Assembly: GCF_001593005.1 (NCBI RefSeq)
Contig: NZ_LQZQ01000051.1
Span: 1-64,000, forward strand
DNA length: 64,000 bases
Origin: Roseivirga ehrenbergii
Lineage (GTDB): Bacteria > Bacteroidota > Bacteroidia > Cytophagales > Cyclobacteriaceae
Direction of reading: 5' to 3'
The notes under the pieces are model-generated. The model saw only the letters and a program-made list of their open reading frames with translations. It ran no database searches and was not told the DNA's origin. The translations under genes were made by a program, and so were the position numbers. This document shows positions 1 to 7,079 of this stretch, one piece after another (within the stretch, counting starts at the first letter, position 1; each line of letters begins with the position of its first letter).

Positions 1-133
1 TATGACCTTTACTTTGGGAGGGAGGGAAAGTAGAGCTTACTAAGTACTGATTCAGCATCAATACTCAATTGATTATTGAGCTACAATTTGTTCACCGAAC
101 TGAGGAAAGTAAGAGGTTAGTATTAGAGTTTGT

Positions 134-658
134 TTAGAATTCAATAAACTTATCTATTTGAGTATTAATAAGTTCGTTATATAGTTGGTTTATGACCTTT
201 CCATTTGAGAAGTTTCTTTCAATACCGGCTAGTTTAGGTTTAAGAGCAAATACATGCATCCCTAAATAATTAAAAATGTCTGTGAGGTGAGACATGGCAA
301 AAACTCCGCCTTGTACGCCTGAGGAAATGCCCACTAATGCAGCCTTTTTATCTCTAACTCCTTGAGGATATTTTAATCCATCGATGAATGTTTTAAGTAT
401 ACCAGGGAAGGAACCGTTGTATTCAGGGACGATGAAAATTAGCTTTTTAGCACTTTGGACTTTATCTCTCATTGTATTGAAAATAGCGTTATTTCCATTG
501 TTTTCGTAAAGAGCCGTTCCAGTGAAATCATGAGGTAAGTCAACGAGATCAACAATTTCGGCAGTAATGCCTTTTTCTTGAATAATGGATTGATAGTAAT
601 CTGCGACTTGTCTACTAACTGAATTAATACGATTGGTTCCTACTACAATTGTGATCAT
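134..658 (-). CDS. NADPH-dependent FMN reductase family protein
   Basis: Flavodoxin-fold oxidoreductase of the NADPH-dependent FMN reductase (azoreductase-like) family, expected to use NAD(P)H to reduce FMN or quinone-like substrates in the cytoplasm. The N-terminus begins ITIVVGTNR followed by INSVSR, the usual beta-strand and phosphate-binding loop for FMN; the middle reads FIVPEYNGSFPG, the family's typical PEYN motif, followed by KTFIDG. I chose the ATG at 658 (174 residues) rather than a TTG at 676 because it begins directly with the first beta-strand, as in relatives. It is transcribed divergently from purine nucleoside phosphorylase. Family is clear; substrate is not. Confidence 0.88.
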   Translation of the reverse strand: MITIVVGTNRINSVSRQVADYYQSIIQEKGITAEIVDLVDLPHDFTGTALYENNGNNAIFNTMRDKVQSAKKLIFIVPEYNGSFPGILKTFIDGLKYPQGVRDKKAALVGISSGVQGGVFAMSHLTDIFNYLGMHVFALKPKLAGIERNFSNGKVINQLYNELINTQIDKFIEF

Positions 659-819
659 ACTGTGATTTGATTTCAATTCGAAATTAAGGCCTTTGTCTGA
701 AAGAGCATAGGACTATAAGCTTTTATAGAAGTATGATTATGGAATTAAGTTTTGACTTCTAAAGTTCCTCTCAAAATGAAATCTTTTGCATCTTTGAAAT
801 TGAATTGAGCATTGACACT

Positions 820-1638
820 ATGGACTATACCAAACGAATTTTTGAAGCGCTTAACTACATTCAATCCGAAAATGATTTTCAACCTGAATTTGGTATCATA
901 TTGGGGACTGGTTTAGGGGCTTTAGTAGATAAGATTAGAATTGAGCATACAATTGAATATAAAGAGATACCTCACTTTCCCATTTCAACGGTAGAGAGCC
1001 ATAGTGGTAGGCTGATTTTCGGAGAACTTTCTGGAAAGAAGGTTGTAGCTATGCAGGGGCGGTTTCATTATTACGAAGGCTATGACATGAAGCAGGTAAC
1101 TTTTCCTGTCCGCGTATTGAAACTCTTAGGGGTTAAGAAACTTTTTGTTTCTAATGCCGCAGGGGGATTAAACTTGAATTTTCAAGTGGCTGATTTAATG
1201 ATCATTGAAGATCATATTGATTTGACTAAGGAGAATCCGTTAACAGGTGCTAACCTTGATGAATTCGGAGGACGCTTTCCTGATATGAGCGAGCCTTATG
1301 AACGTAATATGATTGATCAAGCTTTAGCGATTGCGAAGGAGGAAGGGATAAGGTGTCATGAAGGCGTATACGCTGGGGTGAGTGGCCCTAATTTGGAAAC
1401 AAGAGCCGAATATCGTTTTCTGAAAATCATTGGTGCAGATGCTGTAGGAATGTCTACTGTACCAGAAGTAATTGTAGCTCGACATATGAATCTTCCTGTG
1501 TTTGCTATTTCTGCTATTACAGATTTGTGTGACCCAGATCACTTGGAAGTTGCCGAACTATCTAAAATATTGGCAGCGGCAGCAAAGGCCGAAAATGGGA
1601 TGACTATTCTATTACAGAAGTTGATTTCGCTACAGTAA
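820..1638 (+). CDS. Purine nucleoside phosphorylase
   Basis: Cytosolic trimeric-type purine nucleoside phosphorylase: phosphorolysis of purine (deoxy)nucleosides to base and (deoxy)ribose 1-phosphate in purine salvage. Seen: GTGLGAL near the N-terminus, the [11 protein letters not shown] phosphate-site region, [19 protein letters not shown], and the C-terminal [13 protein letters not shown] signature. About 272 residues from the ATG at 820, the normal length; a TTG at 805 would add five residues without support. No partner genes of salvage are adjacent; it is divergent from the FMN reductase gene. Type I (high molecular mass mammalian-like) PNP family assignment is firm; substrate preference (guanosine/inosine versus adenosine) cannot be read. 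Confidence 0.94.
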   Translation: MDYTKRIFEALNYIQSENDFQPEFGIILGTGLGALVDKIRIEHTIEYKEIPHFPISTVESHSGRLIFGELSGKKVVAMQGRFHYYEGYDMKQVTFPVRVLKLLGVKKLFVSNAAGGLNLNFQVADLMIIEDHIDLTKENPLTGANLDEFGGRFPDMSEPYERNMIDQALAIAKEEGIRCHEGVYAGVSGPNLETRAEYRFLKIIGADAVGMSTVPEVIVARHMNLPVFAISAITDLCDPDHLEVAELSKILAAAAKAENGMTILLQKLISLQ

Positions 1639-1641
1639 TTG

Positions 1642-1767
1642 TTAATTACTACGTTTTTCAAATTCTTCTCGATTACGTTGATTAACTCTCTTTTTAATAC
1701 TGAAAGTTATTCTAACAGCGATTATAACCCAAAATGTAATCGCTGTCCAAATTATCAACTCAGCCAT
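1642..1767 (-). CDS. Small single-pass membrane protein (41 residues)
   Basis: A 41-codon frame starting ATG at 1767 and ending TAA at 1642, ten bases behind the ybjQ-like gene on the same strand. The peptide has a hydrophobic stretch from about residue 4 to 23 (LIIWTAITFWVIIAVRITF) with two tryptophans, then a strongly charged tail rich in Lys, Arg and Glu, giving a plausible membrane protein with a positive cytoplasmic tail. It fills the gap between two genes almost exactly. No family recognised. Probably co-transcribed with and related in function to the YbjQ-type protein; that is inference from position only. Confidence 0.6.
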   Translation of the reverse strand: MAELIIWTAITFWVIIAVRITFSIKKRVNQRNREEFEKRSN

Positions 1768-1777
1768 TTGAAGTAAA

Positions 1778-2092
1778 TTATTTTAATTTGACTGCTGTTC
1801 CATAGGCAAGTATTTCAGCTGTTCCTTGCATAATCATAGCGGTTGTAAATCGAACATTGATAATAGCATCTGCTCCTAGTTTTTCAGCGTCCTTCGTCAT
1901 TCTAAAAATTGCCTCTTCTCTTGATTCAGCTTGTAGTTGGGTATATTCATCTATTTCGCCCCCAACTAAATTCTTAAAGCCAGCGAAGATATCCCTACCT
2001 ACATTTCTAGCTCTTACAGTACTACCTCTAGCAATACCTACGATCTCTATAATTTCTTTATTCGGAACAAAGTCTGTTGTTGATAGTATCAT
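1778..2092 (-). CDS. YbjQ / UPF0145 family protein
   Basis: A 104-residue protein of the YbjQ family (heavy-metal-binding-domain-like fold, pentameric in solved relatives; function poorly defined). Typical family sequence is present along its length: the opening strand, EIVGIARGSTVRARNVGRD, the IFAGFKNLVGGEI segment, REEAIFRM, GADAIINVRF and a final strand ending TAVKLK. Full length for the family. It lies upstream of a 41-residue membrane peptide on the same strand and converges on purine nucleoside phosphorylase. I would not assign metal binding: few Cys or His are present. Confidence 0.9.
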   Translation of the reverse strand: MILSTTDFVPNKEIIEIVGIARGSTVRARNVGRDIFAGFKNLVGGEIDEYTQLQAESREEAIFRMTKDAEKLGADAIINVRFTTAMIMQGTAEILAYGTAVKLK

Positions 2093-2184
2093 TTTCTTTT
2101 TTTTGAGAAGTTACTATAAAATCGTTTTAAGATTAACATTGCTCTACAGTTCCATAATCAGTTTTAGCTTGTTAATTTCACACT

Positions 2185-2886
2185 ATGGATATTCAAGGGA
2201 AAGTGGCCATTGTAACTGGCGTAAGTAAAGGAATAGGTTTGGAAACGGTGAAGCAATTGTTGGAAGCTGGAGCCATTGTAGCAGGATGGGGAAGAACTTC
2301 ACCCAAATTGGAGCATGCTAATTTTCACTTTTTTAAAACAGATGTTTCTGATTGGGATAATGTTCAGGCTTCCTATAAAGCCACTTCTGATAAGCTTGGT
2401 AAGGCAAGTGTTTTGGTGAATAATGCTGGAATGGGTTATCAAGGGCTTATTCACGAAATGGATGTGGCAGAATGGAGAGAGATGTATGACATTAATGTTC
2501 ATGGATTGTTTTATTGTATTAAAGTAGCCGTACCTAGCATGATAGAATTGGGAGAAGGTCATATCGTTAATATTTCTTCCATTGCAGGAACAAGTGGAAT
2601 TAAAACAATGTCAGGCTATGTGGGAACAAAACATGCGGTTCGAGGAATTTCACATTCTATTTTTCAAGAGCTAAGAGAATACGGAATAAAGGTGACGACA
2701 ATTTACCCAGGTTCAACCAATACCAATTTCTTCGATAGTATTGAATTGGCAAATGCCAACGATAATATGATGCGTCCGCAAGATGTAGCAAGTTCAATTG
2801 TTCAGTCTGTTCAAACTTTTGCAAATTACCATGTGGTGGATGTAGAAGTTCGACCATTATGGCCAAAAGGAAAGCCCAATAAATAA
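2185..2886 (+). CDS. Short-chain dehydrogenase/reductase
   Basis: Classical SDR oxidoreductase, 233 residues, cytosolic NAD(P)-dependent. Seen: the TGxxxGxG cofactor loop (TGVSKGIGLE), the NNAG motif, a catalytic Ser in NISSIAG, and the YxxxK pair at Tyr145 and Lys149 (YVGTK), followed by the usual PGSTNTNFF segment. Only 23 bases separate it from gldA, so it probably shares a transcript with the gliding transporter genes, though no role in gliding is implied. Substrate cannot be inferred; similar SDRs are often annotated as 3-ketoacyl reductases without proof. Confidence 0.9.
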   Translation: MDIQGKVAIVTGVSKGIGLETVKQLLEAGAIVAGWGRTSPKLEHANFHFFKTDVSDWDNVQASYKATSDKLGKASVLVNNAGMGYQGLIHEMDVAEWREMYDINVHGLFYCIKVAVPSMIELGEGHIVNISSIAGTSGIKTMSGYVGTKHAVRGISHSIFQELREYGIKVTTIYPGSTNTNFFDSIELANANDNMMRPQDVASSIVQSVQTFANYHVVDVEVRPLWPKGKPNK

Positions 2887-2909
2887 TATTAGGCCTCGTT
2901 AAGGATTCA

Positions 2910-3836
2910 ATGTCGATACAGGTAAAGCAACTCACCAAAGTTTACGGACAACAGAAAGCTGTTGATGGAATCTCTTTTGAAGTAAACAAAGGAGATATTC
3001 TTGGTTTTCTGGGGCCTAATGGTGCGGGTAAGTCCACAACAATGAAAATTGCGACAGGTTACCTACCACCTTCCGAAGGCGAGGTAATTGTGAATGGGTT
3101 TGATATTGTGAAGGAGTCTAAAAAAGCGAGAGCCATTATAGGTTATTTACCAGAGCACAATCCGCTGTATTTAGATATGTTCGTTCACGAGTATCTGGCA
3201 TTTATTGCTTCCCTTCATCAAATAAAAGGAGAGAAGAGGAAGCAGCGGATAGCTGAAATGATTCGGCTTTGTGGCTTAACACGTGAGCAGAATAAGAAGA
3301 TAAGCTCGCTTTCAAAAGGGTACAGGCAAAGGGTCGGACTGGCTCAGGCATTATTGCATGACCCTGAAGTGCTTATTCTCGATGAACCCACCACTGGCTT
3401 AGACCCCAACCAACTTGCTGAAATCAGAGGTTTAATTAAGCAAATCAGTAAAGATAAAACGGTAATTCTATCGACTCATATTATGCAAGAAGTGAAAGCT
3501 TTGTGTAATAGAGTGGTGATTATAAATCAGGGTAGAATTGTGGCCAACGACTCGGTTGCTCATTTGACTTCGGGTGTAAAACAGGTTTTGTATGTGGAAT
3601 TATCTAAACCAGTTGATCTTAAAGCTATTTCTGAAATTAAAGATTTTCAGTTTAAAGATTTAGGCGCAGGAAAATACCAGGTTACATCAAAGGTTAATAA
3701 GTATATTAGAGAGCGATTTTTTAAGCTGGCTTCGGAAAGAAACTGGGTGATTTTAGAAATGCAACTGATTGAGCAAGACCTAGAACAAATTTTCTATGAC
3801 TTAACTAACCAACAGAGCAATGTGGGCGATTTATAG
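2910..3836 (+). CDS. gldA: Gliding-motility ABC transporter ATPase GldA
   Basis: ATP-binding subunit of the Gld ABC transporter needed for gliding in several Bacteroidota. Seen: Walker A GPNGAGKST at residues 35-43, ABC signature LSKGYRQR near 134-141, Walker B VLILDEP near 154-160, and the switch His in LSTH. At 308 residues it carries the extra C-terminal ABC-2-type domain usual for GldA. The following gene, gldFG, starts 17 bases before this stop in another frame, so the two are translationally linked and their products should form one complex at the inner membrane. Family assignment rests on sequence plus the gldFG neighbour. Confidence 0.92.
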   Translation: MSIQVKQLTKVYGQQKAVDGISFEVNKGDILGFLGPNGAGKSTTMKIATGYLPPSEGEVIVNGFDIVKESKKARAIIGYLPEHNPLYLDMFVHEYLAFIASLHQIKGEKRKQRIAEMIRLCGLTREQNKKISSLSKGYRQRVGLAQALLHDPEVLILDEPTTGLDPNQLAEIRGLIKQISKDKTVILSTHIMQEVKALCNRVVIINQGRIVANDSVAHLTSGVKQVLYVELSKPVDLKAISEIKDFQFKDLGAGKYQVTSKVNKYIRERFFKLASERNWVILEMQLIEQDLEQIFYDLTNQQSNVGDL

Positions 3837-6225
3837 AAAGGAGGTTCAGCAGTTTCTGAATTCGTTGATCGCTTATGTTGTGATCGGTGTTTTTCTTACT
3901 GGTATTGGGTTATTGATGTGGGTTTTCCCTGAAACCAGTGTAATCGATTACGGTTATGCCCAGCTCGATACACTATTCTCATTAGGCCCTTTTGTATACA
4001 TGTTTCTTATTCCAGCCATTACCATGCGGATGTTGGCTGAAGAGAGAAAAGCAGGAACCTTAGAGTTGCTGCTTACCCGTCCATTGAGTGACTTTCAGAT
4101 TATTATAGGGAAGTACATGGCTGCTTTTTCTTTGGTGGTTTTCTCTGTGCTGCCCACGTTGGTTTATTATTACTCGGTTTATCAGCTCGGAAACCCAACC
4201 GGAAATTTAGATACACCCGGCATTATTGGGTCTTATGTAGGTCTTATTTTATTAGGAGGCGTTTTTACATCCATTGGGCTATTTGCTTCTGCAATCAGCG
4301 AAAACCAGATAGTAGCTTTTATTCTAGCTGTGTTCTTCTGTTTCTTTATGTTTACAGGCATAAGTGCATTGGCCGATATTTTCACTGGTCAAACTGCCCT
4401 TTATATTGATGAAATGAGCCTTTCATTTCATTATGATGCTATGAGCCGTGGCCTGATTGATTCCAGAAACTTAGTGTATTTCTTAAGTACAATCACTGTG
4501 GTTTTGCTGCTTACTTCACTCAAATTCGCTGCGCGAAGAATGTCCTTCAAACCCCATAGAGTGAAGGCTATTAAGGTATTCGCACTGGGGCTTTTCATTG
4601 TATTTGCAGTTAATGTAGTTGCTGCCAACTTTTTTTGGAGGTTCGATTTAACAGAAGAAAAACGATATACGCTTCAAGATCCTACTAAGGAACTATTGGG
4701 AAAACTGAATCAGCCTTTACATGTGGAAATTTTATTGGGAACCGATTTACCAACCGAATTTCAGCGTTTTCAGAAATCCATTGTAGAAACTGTAGAAGAA
4801 CTAGGTATTTACAGCAGTCAGCCTATTTACTATTCAGTTAATGATCCTGGAGCGGCTGATACTGAAAGTGAACGAAATAAAAACTATCAGGCTTGGATAG
4901 ATGCGGGGCTTTCGCCTACCAGAATATTTGACAATGATAATGGAACCGATGTACAGAAGCTTATTTTTCCTTATGTAGTGCTTCGTTACGGAGATCGAAC
5001 TTCCAGTGTGTTATTGCTGAAAGGGAATCAAGGAGCATCATTTGAAATGAAGCTCAATCAATCGCTTGAGGGTATTGAATACGAATTAGCCACTGGAATT
5101 CAGCGCATTGCGGATGTTGATAGAAAGCGTATTGGCTTGCTTCAAGGACATGGTGAACTTGATTCGTTGAACATCTATTGGTTTGCGCGTGATTTTTCTG
5201 AAGCATTTAATATTGTACCGGTCAACTTGAGTGAGACAACGGAGTTGAAAAACTTCGATGTGATTATTATGGCAAAACCCACCAAGCCTTTTTCTAGGGA
5301 AGACAAATTTAAAATTGATCAGCATTTGATGAATGGAGGCAAGGCCATTTTTATGGTCGATGCCCTTGGAGTAGACATGCGACAAGCAGGCGGAGTTGGT
5401 ACTTTTGGCTTGCCCTACACGCTTGATTTGGATGATCTGTTTTTTCGTTATGGAATTAGGCTGAAAAATGACTTCATCTTAGATGTGCAAAATTTTGGTC
5501 GATACCCGGTAAGGATGGATGACTCTCAAACCATTACCAATTTACGCTGGCCATTTTTCTTTGGTGCTTCGTGGTTTAGCGATCATCCAATTACTCGTAA
5601 TTTAGATGCCGTTTACACACGTTTTACTAGTACAATTGACACGGTTGCTGCTGAGGGGATCAGGAAAACTCCATTGATGTTTACTTCTCAATACACTCGA
5701 ATTCTGAATGCGCCAGCACCTGTTTCGTTCGAAGAAATTGCAGCAGAGAATGATCCAAGTCTTTACCAAGGTGGGCAGTATCCTATTGCTTATTTATTGG
5801 AAGGGGAATTTGAGAGTCTTTTTAAAAATAGAGTTTTACCGAAAGAGGGAGTGAATACCAGCGATTTTAAAGCCGATAGTCCCGACACGAAAATCATTGT
5901 CATTGGTGATGGTGATATAATCAGAAATGAAATGCAGCGAGGAGTACCGCTCGATTTAGGGTTTAATCCATATGCCGAAGGTGAAGAAAAAAAGGTGTTT
6001 GCCAATAAAGACTTTATGATGAATGCGCTGACCTATTTGATAAACGATGATGGATTAATTCAGGCAAGAAATAAAGAGATTAAGCTACGACCTTTAGATA
6101 GAATTCGAGCGCAAAAAGAAAAGTTGAAATGGCAGATGATTAACCTTGTTGGGCCAATTGTTTTGTTAGTGCTCTTTGGAGTGATTCGCAACTTTATTCG
6201 CGTTAGAAAATATAGCCGTTTCTAG
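3820..6225 (+). CDS. gldFG: GldF-GldG fused ABC permease and auxiliary protein
   Basis: One 801-residue reading frame joins GldF, the ABC-2 permease (about residues 1-240, with six or so hydrophobic segments and the EERKAGTLELLLTRP loop typical of ABC-2 permeases), to GldG (from about 257: a transmembrane segment, then FFWRFDLTEEKRYTL, a large periplasmic ABC_transp_aux/GldG domain, and a closing transmembrane helix near 778-797). In Flavobacterium johnsoniae GldF and GldG are separate proteins of roughly 240 and 560 residues, so the sum matches a clean fusion. Overlaps gldA by 17 bases. The partner of GldA in a gliding-linked transporter whose substrate is unknown. Confidence 0.9.
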   Translation: MWAIYRKEVQQFLNSLIAYVVIGVFLTGIGLLMWVFPETSVIDYGYAQLDTLFSLGPFVYMFLIPAITMRMLAEERKAGTLELLLTRPLSDFQIIIGKYMAAFSLVVFSVLPTLVYYYSVYQLGNPTGNLDTPGIIGSYVGLILLGGVFTSIGLFASAISENQIVAFILAVFFCFFMFTGISALADIFTGQTALYIDEMSLSFHYDAMSRGLIDSRNLVYFLSTITVVLLLTSLKFAARRMSFKPHRVKAIKVFALGLFIVFAVNVVAANFFWRFDLTEEKRYTLQDPTKELLGKLNQPLHVEILLGTDLPTEFQRFQKSIVETVEELGIYSSQPIYYSVNDPGAADTESERNKNYQAWIDAGLSPTRIFDNDNGTDVQKLIFPYVVLRYGDRTSSVLLLKGNQGASFEMKLNQSLEGIEYELATGIQRIADVDRKRIGLLQGHGELDSLNIYWFARDFSEAFNIVPVNLSETTELKNFDVIIMAKPTKPFSREDKFKIDQHLMNGGKAIFMVDALGVDMRQAGGVGTFGLPYTLDLDDLFFRYGIRLKNDFILDVQNFGRYPVRMDDSQTITNLRWPFFFGASWFSDHPITRNLDAVYTRFTSTIDTVAAEGIRKTPLMFTSQYTRILNAPAPVSFEEIAAENDPSLYQGGQYPIAYLLEGEFESLFKNRVLPKEGVNTSDFKADSPDTKIIVIGDGDIIRNEMQRGVPLDLGFNPYAEGEEKKVFANKDFMMNALTYLINDDGLIQARNKEIKLRPLDRIRAQKEKLKWQMINLVGPIVLLVLFGVIRNFIRVRKYSRF

Positions 6226-6226
6226 G

Positions 6227-6265
6227 TTTTTCAGAAGGTTGAAAGAACTTCAACCTTCTGAAAAA
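6227..6265. terminator. Bidirectional hairpin terminator between gldFG and rhodanese gene
   Basis: A 17-base perfect inverted repeat (6227-6243 with 6249-6265, five-base loop) flanked by runs of T and A on the two sides, sitting between convergent genes. It can serve both strands. Confidence 0.85.
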
Positions 6266-6271
6266 ATCAGT

Positions 6272-6589
6272 TTAGTATTTCGTTAAGCTATTGTCAATTT
6301 CATCAGCATAGGCCAAAATTCCACCCTTAAGGTTATAGAGATTTTCGAAACCATGGTTTTGCTCTAACCAGTTGATCACATCTCCACTGCGTTTTCCGCT
6401 ACGGCAATGGATCACTACTTTTTTATCACGGCTAATTTTATCTACGTTTCCCGGAATGGTATTCATGGGGATCAACTCTCCACCAATTTCGGCTATTTCA
6501 AATTCATTTTGTTCTCTTACATCAATCAACTGAAAGTCTGCTCCTGATGCTTTTAGTTCTGCTAGTTCCTTTACGGTAGTTTCTTTCAT
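6272..6589 (-). CDS. Single-domain rhodanese-like protein
   Basis: A 105-residue one-domain rhodanese (sulfurtransferase fold). The active-site loop is HCRSGKRSG with the catalytic Cys at 62, and the N-terminal LIDVREQNEFE motif is also present. Such proteins carry persulfide sulfur in the cytoplasm, but the physiological acceptor is unknown. It follows the response regulator and PAS kinase on the same strand with a 73-base gap, so co-transcription is possible but not certain. Length is normal for single-domain forms. Confidence 0.92.
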   Translation of the reverse strand: MKETTVKELAELKASGADFQLIDVREQNEFEIAEIGGELIPMNTIPGNVDKISRDKKVVIHCRSGKRSGDVINWLEQNHGFENLYNLKGGILAYADEIDNSLTKY

Positions 6590-6662
6590 AACACTATTTA
6601 ATATGGAATTGAAAATTAGTGAATTAAGATTGGAATGGTATAATTGAGCCTGTTATGTGAAC

Positions 6663-7073
6663 CTATTTACTGAAGTATTTTTCACGTAGTTCTTCTAAAT
6701 ATTCTGCAGTGAGTGGTTTACTCGTAAATTCGCTTACTTCGTTTATTTCGTTTGCCTTTTTTACGTAATCCGGGTTTTTGGATGTGGATAGCATAACCAC
6801 TATGATTCTTTCGTTGTCTGGCTTCTCCAGTGCTGCATATGCTTGTAAAAATTCCCAGCCATCCATTCTGGGCATGTTGATATCTAGAAAAATTAAGTCT
6901 GGAGATGTTTTTTCACCTTTTAGGCTTAACTGAAGATATTCTAGGGCCTCTTGTCCTCCCGTAACTGATACTACTTCTTCTGCAAATTCAGACCTTTCTA
7001 TTACAATTTTATGATAAAAATTATCAGCTTCATTGTCGTCAATTAATAGAACGCAGGGAATTTTCTTTTTCAT
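6663..7073 (-). CDS. Single-domain response regulator
   Basis: A stand-alone receiver domain of 136 residues. The acidic pocket IDDNEAD lies near residues 11-17, the phospho-acceptor is Asp64 in IFLDINMPRMDG, Ser/Thr occurs in VVMLSTS, and the conserved Lys is in TSKPL. It has no output domain, so it must act by protein contact or as a phosphate relay or sink. The stop of the upstream PAS kinase gene is only six bases away, making it the kinase's likely partner. The DNxADxxFxxxxI pattern resembles Rcp-type regulators that pair with phytochrome-like kinases (inference). Confidence 0.93.
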   Translation of the reverse strand: MKKKIPCVLLIDDNEADNFYHKIVIERSEFAEEVVSVTGGQEALEYLQLSLKGEKTSPDLIFLDINMPRMDGWEFLQAYAALEKPDNERIIVVMLSTSKNPDYVKKANEINEVSEFTSKPLTAEYLEELREKYFSK

Positions 7074-7079
7074 GATTGT

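Noticed and set aside
1-133. Possible gene end at the left edge
   Set aside because: No frame, RNA or terminator I can defend; only a weak CTCAAT/ATTGAG inverted repeat.
1324-1542. Minus-strand frame of 72 codons inside the PNP gene
   Set aside because: Fully inside a well-supported gene, with no motif and Cys/His-rich random-looking composition.
820-1638. PNP as part of the arsenosugar pathway (removal of adenine)
   Set aside because: 45 kb away on no shared unit, and the gene is a standard salvage enzyme; only speculation would link them.
1857-2228. 123-codon plus-strand frame over ybjQ
   Set aside because: It mirrors the ybjQ gene and its translation is Ser/Ile/Phe-rich low-complexity.
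3836-4560. Frameshift or stop splitting GldF from GldG
   Set aside because: The frame is continuous with sensible hydrophobic and coding sequence through the join.
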